This document shows positions 56,474 through 64,000 of a stretch of DNA of 64,000 bases, in pieces (the first letter of the stretch is position 1; each line of letters opens with the position of its first letter). This DNA comes from Strigops habroptila (taxonomy: Eukaryota > Chordata > Aves > Psittaciformes > Psittacidae). Under the pieces are notes generated by a model. It was not told the origin of the DNA. It ran no database searches and saw nothing but the letters and a program-made list of their open reading frames with translations. The stretch lies in NCBI RefSeq assembly GCF_004027225.2, contig NC_044277.2, forward strand, positions 139,991,057-140,055,056, in the 5' to 3' direction. The position numbers and the translations under genes were made by a program.

Positions 56474-56493
56474 ACTACGGCTCCCAGCAGGCG
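56474..56493 (+). promoter_or_regulatory. ZNF143/Staf-like binding site
   Basis: The sequence ACTACGGCTCCCAGCAGGC matches the ZNF143 SBS-type motif (ACTAC, then TCCCAGCA, then GC) at all but about four positions. Such sites are common at CpG-island promoters. It lies about 900 bp upstream of the STT3B start codon. Motif match only; no evidence of occupancy. Confidence 0.55.
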
Positions 56494-56584
56494 CCGCGCC
56501 GCTCGGGCGCCCCCAACCAGAGCACGCCGGGATCAGTGCCGGCCCACAGGCACTGCAGGGGTGACCGCCGCTCCGGAGGGCGCC

Positions 56585-56755
56585 CACGTGACTCGCGAGC
56601 CTCGCTCCGATTGGAGCAAACAGCCACCAGTCACTGCTTCCCCCGCCCCCCCCCCAATGGCTCGGCAATGAGCGAAACCTCCCCTACGCTGCCACGCCTT
56701 CACCCTCCGCCGCTCCGATTGGCCGCCTGGGCTCGCCCCGCCCCTTTTAAATACC
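56585..56755 (+). promoter_or_regulatory. Promoter motif cluster: E-box, CCAAT boxes, GC box, TATA-like
   Basis: In order: palindromic E-box CACGTG at 56585-56590 (USF/TFE3-type), inverted CCAAT box ATTGG at 56610-56614, direct CCAAT at 56654-56658, ATTGG at 56718-56722, GC box CCCCGCCCC at 56736-56744 and TTTAAATA at 56746-56753. Three NF-Y-type boxes within 115 bp plus GC box and TATA-like element look like a compact core promoter with initiation near 56780. That would give a 5' leader of about 600 nt if unspliced, so the main start may instead lie nearer the ATG. The spacing does not fit an ER-stress element (CCAAT-N9-CCACG). Confidence 0.55.
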
Positions 56756-56908
56756 TGTCGCTCTGTGACAGGCCGTCACGGAGTTTCCTGCTCGGCGGGT
56801 TACCGCGAGGGCCGGTCCCTCCCCGCCGGAGCCCCTCCCCCCGTGGCTCCTCCCGCGCGGGAGGGCGGCAATGTCAAACCGCACCCGCTCTGCCAGCCCT
56901 CCCGCACC

Positions 56909-56940
56909 GGGGGGGGGGGGTGTGTGCGTGTGCGTGCGTG
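56909..56940. repeat. G-run plus TG/CG-rich simple sequence
   Basis: A run of about 11 G is followed by alternating TGTGTGCGTG-type sequence. Low-complexity and probably length-variable. Confidence 0.8.
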
Positions 56941-57042
56941 TTCACCCCCACTCAACCCCTCCCGCCGTGCGCGCTCGCGCGGCGCGGACGCGGCTTCCCC
57001 TCACCCCGGCCGCGCGCCCGCGAGCTTCCCGCGCTCGTAGTC

Positions 57043-57064
57043 CGCGCGCGCGCGCGCGCGCGCG
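57043..57064. repeat. (CG)11 tract
   Basis: Eleven uninterrupted CG dinucleotides about 330 bp upstream of the STT3B ATG. Alternating CG is the sequence most prone to form left-handed Z-DNA, and it survives only in constitutively unmethylated DNA, consistent with an active CpG island. Confidence 0.95.
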
Positions 57065-57170
57065 GCGGCCCGCCCCGCCCCCGGGGCTTCTTGGCTCCTC
57101 CCCATCTTTCCCCCCACCCCTCCCCCCCGCCTCTCGTCACCGGCCCCGCCCCGCGCGGCGCCGCACTGGG

Positions 57171-57254
57171 ATGGTGACGGCGGCGGCGGCGGCGGCGGCG
57201 GCGGGAGGCAGAGCCCGGCTGCGCGAGGAGGCGGCGGCGGTGGGGAGCCCGTGA
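57171..57254 (+). other. Possible upstream ORF in the STT3B leader
   Basis: An ATG with G at -3 and G at +4 (strong Kozak context) opens a 27-codon frame ending in TGA at 57252-57254, 136 bp before the STT3B ATG. The product would start MVT, followed by eight alanines from the (CGG)9 tract and an Arg/Glu/Ala-rich end. It matters only if transcription starts upstream of 57171, which the sequence cannot show. If so, it would be expected to reduce or regulate initiation at the main start. Confidence 0.4.
57178..57204. repeat. (CGG)9 trinucleotide repeat
   Basis: Nine perfect CGG units, probably within the 5' UTR of STT3B. Such tracts are often length-polymorphic and structure-forming in RNA. 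Confidence 0.95.
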
Positions 57255-57284
57255 GGAGCGCTGAGGGACCGGGCGGGCTCCGCC

Positions 57285-57346
57285 CCTGCCCTTCCTCCCG
57301 CTCCCTCCCTCCACCCCTCCTCCGCCTCCTCCCTCCCCCCCCCCCC
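57285..57346. repeat. Polypyrimidine tract with C12 run
   Basis: Mostly C and T, with CTCCC-type units ending in a run of 12 C at 57335-57346. Low complexity and prone to slippage. The complementary strand is G-rich and could fold into a quadruplex. Confidence 0.8.
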
Positions 57347-57390
57347 ACACGCGCCAGGCGGAGAGGCTGCGAGGGAGCCCCGAGTACAAC

Positions 57391-57671
57391 ATGGCGGAGC
57401 ACTCGGCCCCCGACAACAAGCACAAACCCGCCGCCAACTCCGTGGCGCTGCTCAACAGCCGCGCCGGGGCGGGTGGCGGCGGCGCGGCGGCAGCGGCTGC
57501 CGGCGGCCCCCCGGCGGGCGGAGGCGGCCTGTCGGGGGGCCTGTCGCAGCCGGCGGGCTGGCAGTCGCTCCTTTCCTTCACCATTCTCTTCCTGGCCTGG
57601 CTGGCCGGCTTCAGCTCCCGGCTCTTCGCCGTCATACGCTTCGAGAGCATCATCCACGAGTTCGACCCCTG
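57391..57671 (+). CDS. STT3B: Oligosaccharyltransferase catalytic subunit STT3B, coding exon 1 (partial)
   Basis: STT3B is the catalytic subunit of one of the two ER oligosaccharyltransferase complexes. It transfers the lipid-linked glycan to Asn in N-X-S/T sequons, largely post-translationally or at sites skipped by the STT3A complex. This exon encodes residues 1-93 and two bases of Trp94. Residues 1-50 are a poorly conserved cytosolic tail that begins MAEHSAPDNKHK, with Ala/Gly-rich low complexity at 25-50. From 'LSGGLSQPAGWQSL' onward the sequence is as in vertebrate STT3B. The first membrane segment is about residues 58-77. The exon ends in 'FESIIHEFDPW', the start of the first luminal loop. 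The Asp of DPW (residue 92) is the conserved acidic residue of the STT3 active site. The ATG has A at -3 and G at +4. The donor is CTG|GTGAGT at 57671/57672, so the exon ends in phase 2; the frame reads TGA directly after Trp94 if not spliced. The remaining exons lie beyond the window. Confidence 0.96.
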
Positions 57672-60600
57672 GTGAGTGCCCGCCGCCGCCGGACGGGACG
57701 GGGCGGGGAGGCGGGAAACCCGACCCCTCACGGGGTGCGCCTCAGGCGGGCGCCGCGCAGTGACCCCCGGCGGTGGGGCGGAGAGGGGGGTGCTTCCCCC
57801 GCCGCGGCCGCGGGGGGCCCCCGCCGCCTGCGCCCCGCGCCGCCACTTCGCGAACTTGCGCCCTGCCTGTTCCCCCGGCTGCCGGGCGGAGGGAGCCGAG
57901 AGCCGCGGCCGCCCTGGGAGGGAGAAAGGGAGGGAAGCGGGGAGGAGGGAGGCGGTGCGGACGGGACACGCCGTGGCAGGTCGGGGGGAGCCCGAGGGGT
58001 CGCGGCGCGCGGGGACAAGGCGTGAGGGGCCGGCGGGAGGAGGGAGCGGCTGTGCCGGGCACTTCGGTGTCCCCGCGGGGCGGGAGGAGACCTTGGGGAC
58101 GGGGAGGCGGCTGTACCCCCCGATCCGGCGGGCTGGACGCGGCGGAGTTGCGGCAGGAGTCGCCGCCACGCTGCCGGGGGGCACGGGGAAAGTTACGGCG
58201 CTGGCAGGGACACGGGTGCCGGGCAGGAATCGGGGGCTCCGGCGACCGGCGTCGTAATGAAACAGTTGTGCCAAATGTGAGCGACGCCCGGGTCCTTGTG
58301 TCGCGGTGTTGGTCTCCAGATGTGCGGTGCGGCTTCTCGGAGGGGTCTTTCCTAGAGCCCTTGTCGGCCGGGGAGGGAGGAGGGTGAGGAATGCACTGCA
58401 GGAAGTAATCTTCATAAAAGTGACTTGAGGGATTACAGTGAAATAGGTGACATTGATTTACTGCCAGGTGTTTCAAAGCTGCGTTTCTGAGCCCAAGGAC
58501 TTCTGCTGTTTCCCACGCATCTTGATTTTTCTAAAGATTGTTCTCCCTCCTGTAGAAGCTGTCGGCTCTTTTTCCTGTTGGAGGGTACTGAAACCATTTT
58601 ATGTGTAAGATCAAGAAATGCTGCACTCGTTCCTTGCAGCAGGGCGAAGTCAAAGATGATGGGACTTGTGGGGCAGGTTTTTTAATGCGAAAACGTGACT
58701 ATGAATTTTTATATTAGAGACTACTTCATCCTAGGATTCTGTGGGGTTTTTTAGGACTTTAAGCAGGGTAAGCGGCACATGGCTTTAGAATAATGAATTC
58801 TCTGTTTTAATTTCAATTTTATGTCTCGGGTCTCATTTTTAATCCTATGAAGGAAAGGGATGCTTCGTTTAGAGATGCAGCATAGATACTCTGTGTTAAA
58901 CTTAATCTAAATTTGTTACTGAAATTGTACTTATCTGCAAAGCGTGCACTCTACTTTGATAGTTTCAAAAGCACAGCTTCCTCTTTTCTGGTTGTTTTTT
59001 CCCATCTTTTTCCCCCCTTCCCCCCTCCATGTAATCCATTCACAAATCATGGTTCGGAAGAGTGGATAGAGAACAAGGAATTGCTTTGTTTTTTAAATGC
59101 TGTCTGAAGTAATACATGCTTTGTGATGTGAAAGCCAAATACCTCAAAATATCTTTAAAACATAAAGTAATTGCTCATAATTTAAGTGTTTTTCTGCAAA
59201 CACAAATGAATGCAAGGAATGTGAACTTTCAGTTAATAAAGTTAACAACGGGGGGAGCACTGTTAAATGCATCTGCAGTGAAACTATGAACCTGTGGTTG
59301 TATCCTGTGAGATAGTTCTCAGGCTCTTCTAATCTAAATTTAAGCAAAAAGACTTTCCTTTCTATCATGGAGGAAACTTGGGGGGGTTTAAGCATACAAC
59401 CTCCATTTTTCTATAACTTTATTTGATTTTTATAATCAAGGCTCATCCTTGTTGGATACATGGAAATTTTACAGTGTAGAGTTGCGTAACTTCTGTTATT
59501 AAGCCTTGAAGGACATTTAAAAAGCTGCTGTGAGAGTTAAGTTCATAGCTGTGATATGGTTGTAAAGATAAACTTGTGTTTTAAGCAGTATGTAAGCTGA
59601 TGCAAAGTCATCTTATGGAGTACGCAAACAAAAGGCATTGCTGCCTACGCTGCTTTGATAATTAGAGAATAGGTGAAGTTGACAAAACTCATTGATTTTA
59701 ATGCAGATCTGTGAGGAGCGGTGCAAGTGTCAAGAATCGTGCCAGTGTCCTGTTGCTGCATGCCAGAAATCGTACAGGCAAATGCACTTAAGTTAATTAG
59801 TAGGAAAGAGAACCTAAAATGGTAGAAACTGAGGAAAAACAAAGGGCTTTCTCTGTTGCAGCAGCAGTGTTGTTGGAAAGGGTAAAAAATGTTGTTCCTA
59901 AATACTGTTGAATTGCTAGGTAGGAATGGGTTTTCATAGTCGTAAGAGTCTTACAAGTCTGAATCCAATGTGGGAAAGGAGTTTATGAAAGGAGATGAGC
60001 AGCAGTGCCCTTTTTCCTTTTTTTTTAACCACTTCTTTAGCAGCTTGTCCAGGTAAACTGGGCATTGTCCTGGTGGGGAGCAGGGGTCCATAGCCTTTTC
60101 TAGTGGAATAGTGCTGTAGTTATCTCCATTCCTTCGGCTTTTTCTGTGAAGCTTGCACAGCTAGGATATCTTGCGATGTGTTAATAAGTCACCTATTCTC
60201 TAGTATTCGTTTCGTGATCAAGAAAGGAGCCTGAGGTCTATTTTATAAAATGAGGAGCATTAGGCAAAACAGTTATTCTTTTGAAGGGAAACATATCGTT
60301 GCCTTTAAGGTGTAGAAAGCTTGCTTTCATGTAGGAGGTCAGTTTTATGGTACGGACATAAGAAACTTAGGAGATCTGGGGTGGGAAGAAAGGGAAATTT
60401 ACCACTTTTTTTCCTAACATCCCTTTCAAGCTGCATTTATGACACTAAAGTTAGGTTTTGATTTGGGGAAGGGGAGGTTTGCTTGTTTTGTAAAACAGGC
60501 CTCTTTAGACTTACTTCAGTTGGCATTTCTTCCACAAATCACCCAAATGTAGTACTGTAGGCCAGAGCAGTAGAGAGAGAACAGCTTTTGATCTCCATTG

Positions 60601-63600
60601 TAACACAATGCCTGTATGAGGAAAAAACAAACTGGTATTTTGATTTCACCATATAGTTACTTCCAAATTTGTAACCTGTTTGTCGTTACTTGGATTACTG
60701 TTGTTTTTTCCACACTGAATACCTCTTCTATATAGCATTGCCACTTTATTTTGATTTATTTCTCATGTCTTGTTTACTTTCCATACTTGAGCTGGTACAG
60801 AGACTTTGAAAAATGTGTGTACTTTTTGGCAGCTCCTAGATCAGGTGAGCTGATACATGAAGTCAGTCAGCATTGCCTTTCAGCTGTGCTGTTGAAAGGC
60901 CTCCAACATTTAACCTCTGGATTTCATTATCGGGCCAAGAAGCTGAAACATGGACAGTGATGGTACATTGGGATAGACAGGTTTTGTGGCTGATACACGG
61001 TTTATCTGTTGGCTGGTTTGGCAGCTGGGTGGACCAACAGCATAATTTCTGTGCTACATACACAGGAGTGCACAGTGAAAGCTTTTCATGAAGGTACAAC
61101 AGCATGATTAACTCGCTTGTCAAGCAAGGTCATTCTTTCTGTCAGATGTTGCCTTAAATGCCAGCATGGTTGCTGAACCAAAGCAACCAAAATTATGGAG
61201 TTCTTGGACAGAGACTGATTTCTGTGCACTGGTTTGTCTAAAGTACAGCTCCAGCATGCCCCTATACTGTTTCATGTGGCTGCTTGTATCATATATGTAC
61301 AGATAACAATCTATGTGTGTGTGTGTGTATAGATACGTATGCATATAAGGTAGCTATATCTAGCAAGAACATTACATCCTGATACTGCTGCTAACTAAAA
61401 TGGTAACAACCGTTTGTACATCAGTAGTCTTCAGGGAGTGTTATCAAAATAGAAACATTCATTCTATTTGCACAGTTTTTACCATTAAAGTCACACGTGT
61501 GAGAACTGTATCTGAATCATTAATCATGTCCCATGACATTAGATCAAACTTTTGCCTTTCCCTGAGAATTTTAACAATTTGCTAAACATCAGATTAACAC
61601 CAGTTACTTTAGGAGTGAAAGCTGGCTTAAGCTGGAATTCAGAAGCTCGTGCATCTGAGCAGGAGCCCTTCTCTGCACCAGTTTGGAACGTGCAGGATGG
61701 AGCACCAGTGCAATCTTTGTCAGTTGTATTTGCCTGCCTACAACTGCCAGGAATGTTGTCTCCTGCTGTCCTGCCAGTTTGTGGTACTGAACAACACTAT
61801 CACAATCTCATATACATCTTTGCCTCTTCCAAACTGACATCATTGATTGCTCAAACCATCAGCTCTTTAACTGTCATCATTGCTTATCATACCTCATCGA
61901 GGTAACATAACTGTGCTAGTGGGAAGAATGGTTTATAGATCTGATAGCAATCCATTTTATTGTCACTGACACCACGATCTACCATTAGTGGACTTCAGTA
62001 AATGGGGATGAACTTGTGAAAATAAACATAAGGTTGGTGTCATTGCTTGCATTTCAAAGGCAGACAGGTTAAAGGAAATTAGGCTTTATCTTGGGCACAG
62101 CTGAAAAAGACAGGTTTTGCTAGGCTCAAATCATGTTTGCTATATGGATTCTTGAGCTTTTATGAACTTATTAATGAAGATTTAAATTAACACCTATAAA
62201 TATGATATGAATGCTTCATTAAAATACGAAGTGTGACTCAAGTGGTGTGTGGAACTGATCAGACACTGGAGGTTGTGTAAATGTATTGATTTTATTTGGA
62301 GAGAGTAGGGGTGTGGGTTTGTGTTGTAGTTAGCTGATCCGATGGTTGCCTTTTTGGAGTAGAGTTCTCTGTCACCCACTGCGCAGTCGTGCTTTTTATT
62401 TTGTACTTGCTCTAAAGCAGTCATGGTGAGTTGATTCAATGAGGTGAATTGTAAGAATACTGTAACATTTTAGCTCCCTGAGCCTGCCCACCATCAGTTT
62501 TTACACTGCAGTTTGGCTTGTTATTTGTGAGGAAGAGTATGAACGTTGGGAGGGAATGTAAATAGCAGCTGATTTTAGAGGGTAAACCGAGATTGAGTGA
62601 TATGGTGGAGACGTGTACATATAAAAACAGAGCATGGTAAGGCACTGGAGCAACAGAAGTGACAAAAAAAGGGTATGTAGAATGAGAGTACCTTAAGCTG
62701 GTAAGGGAAAAGGGATGGGGGGGGGAGAATATAATGTAAAGAGGATGATAGTGTTGATAATCTCAATTAACAATACTCAGTCTGTAGGCTATGGTGAGAT
62801 GTCCAGATAATTCATCTGAACATTGCTTACTTGCCAGTGACTCTTCTTGCTGGGCAGGCAGGCAGCAGATTGCATAGTAAATGTGTTTTTCTTGGGCGGT
62901 GGCAGCCACTGTCATCTCCAAGCTGCTGTCTTTCTGGAGACTTTCAGCCTATCCCATAATCTTGTTGAAGTGAAAATGAACATGAAAGTGCATGAACTGT
63001 ACATGAAAGTGGATCTGTTCAGGAAACATTTCCAACCTACTTTAGGATTCTTTTCCCAAACACTTCCTTTTGTTTATAATCTTTGAAAACTTCCAGACCT
63101 TGGGAAACCACTTGATTCCAAACCAGTATGAATACAGTCACTTTGGATTGAATTTGAGATGTTGCAAATATCATGAGATTCATATTTAAAACTTACTGCA
63201 GTATCTTCATTCACAAGCTTTTGGATTCAATGAAATGAGAAGTGCTGTATTTCTATTTTATAGGAATATACTTTAAAAGATTGTGTACTTACTGTTAGCG
63301 AACAGTTGGATTAAGTATTCTGTGACTTTTTCCTGAAAGTAAGATACAGATATATTACATTTAAATGATAAAAGTTGTTCATACTCTAGTAATACTAATA
63401 ATTTTAGTGGAATTTCAGGTAGCCAGGTAGCTCAAATTCAATTCTGCCATTTTATTGTAGTAGAAAAAATAGTCTAGTGTAGTCTCCAAATCCGATTTAG
63501 CACGGCCCGTGTGTTCATGAAGGGCAAGTTTAGAGAATGTTTTTTATGTTCTCGGAGAATAGTCTGCCAGATATCTTTCCCTTTCCCCTTTTTAATGAGG

Positions 63601-64000
63601 AAGATCCAGATTAGGCATCGTTTTTGATCTTTGCTTCTACTGCAGTATGGCATGGGTTGAGAAACTCTGTTAGCACAGGTCAGTCTCTGGGCTTTTCTAG
63701 ATTGTAAGTCCCATATGTCCAGGGACTTGAACAGCCTTTTGTTGTGAGGTACTTGGAGGGTGCTGTTCTGAAGCTAAGTAAACCTTTCCAGAAGGTTGAT
63801 AATAGTGATAGCAGTCAAGATGTGCTGTCACTGTACTGAACTTCTCTGCTGCTTAGGAAATAGCAGAAATAGGTAAATATTAGAAATTCAATGGAAGTAG
63901 GACATTTGGACAGAGTTGAAGGCATAGCAGAGACTATGCTTTGTAAGTGGGGAAGACCTCAGGCTAGATTTGATCAGTTAGACTGATGCAGCTGAAAAGC
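57672..64000 (+). other. STT3B intron 1 (start)
   Basis: Begins with the consensus donor GTGAGT. The first ~600 bp are still CpG-island DNA, then the sequence becomes AT-rich. I searched for continuation of the STT3 sequence (FNYRSTHHL-type) and did not find it, so exon 2 lies past the window. Only simple repeats were seen: (TG)n at 61314-61328 and a G-run at 62717-62726. Open frames up to 117 codons (61552-61905) have no recognised domain. Confidence 0.85.
61314..61328. repeat. (TG)n microsatellite
   Basis: Seven and a half TG units in STT3B intron 1, followed by an AT-rich ATA/GTAT stretch. Confidence 0.8.

Larger units (their letters stand above)
56030..58260. promoter_or_regulatory. CpG island of STT3B
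   Basis: About 2.2 kb of GC-rich, CpG-dense DNA that contrasts abruptly with AT-rich flanks. It covers the presumed promoter, the 5' UTR, coding exon 1 and the start of intron 1. This is the usual layout for a broadly expressed housekeeping gene. The many long open frames on both strands here, up to 487 codons on the - strand, come from the lack of AT-rich stop codons and are not called as genes. Confidence 0.9.

Noticed and set aside
56585-56614. Possible ER-stress response element (CCAAT-N9-CCACG), attractive for an ER glycosylation gene
   Set aside because: The CACGTG and the nearest ATTGG are 19 bp apart, not 9, and the last base of the CCACG complement is wrong. It does not meet the definition.
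56952-58415. 487-codon open frame on the - strand across the CpG island, and other frames of 110-244 codons nearby
   Set aside because: Pro/Ala/Arg/Gly composition follows from GC-rich, CpG-dense DNA poor in stop codons. It overlaps the true STT3B exon in antisense and has no domain or conserved motif.
61552-61905. 117-codon open frame in STT3B intron 1 as an exon
   Set aside because: It does not match the STT3 protein sequence expected in exon 2, and no other family is recognised.

Overview
This is vertebrate, almost certainly avian, nuclear DNA. It is AT-rich, has long gene-free stretches, and carries several CR1 LINE fragments, the typical bird/reptile non-LTR retrotransposon, in both orientations. 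Only one gene is supported: the first coding exon of STT3B (catalytic subunit of the STT3B-type oligosaccharyltransferase) on the + strand at 57391-57671. It starts inside a CpG island of about 2.2 kb and ends at a consensus splice donor. The species cannot be fixed from sequence alone.

Layout. 1-56000 is intergenic DNA upstream of STT3B, with no coding exon that I can recognise. It contains: a MIR/CORE-SINE-like relic near 2770-2930 and a weaker one near 15130-15245; a large + strand CR1 (about 6540-8630) interrupted by about 640 bp of unrelated GC-rich DNA; a - strand CR1 (about 13026-14095) containing an inverted duplication of its own sequence; older decayed CR1 pieces near 20950-21440, 23470-23800 and 44046-44220; a fragment resembling an avian LTR-retroelement repeat near 49190-49495; and a short, younger-looking CR1 tail at 54410-54605. 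Small tandem repeats lie at 2573, 39205, 43109 and 44797.

56030-58260 is the CpG island and promoter region. It holds a ZNF143-like site, a CACGTG E-box, three CCAAT/ATTGG boxes, a GC box next to a TATA-like TTTAAATA, an 11-unit (CG) tract, a (CGG)9 tract inside a possible upstream ORF, and a polypyrimidine tract, followed by the STT3B ATG in a strong Kozak context. 57672-64000 is the beginning of STT3B intron 1, with no further exon seen.

I did not find a new biological system. The most interesting points are the two structurally odd CR1 copies, the possible polyalanine upstream ORF in the STT3B leader, and the dense promoter motif cluster. Most long open frames here, including frames of up to 487 codons across the CpG island, are products of base composition or of CR1 sequence.
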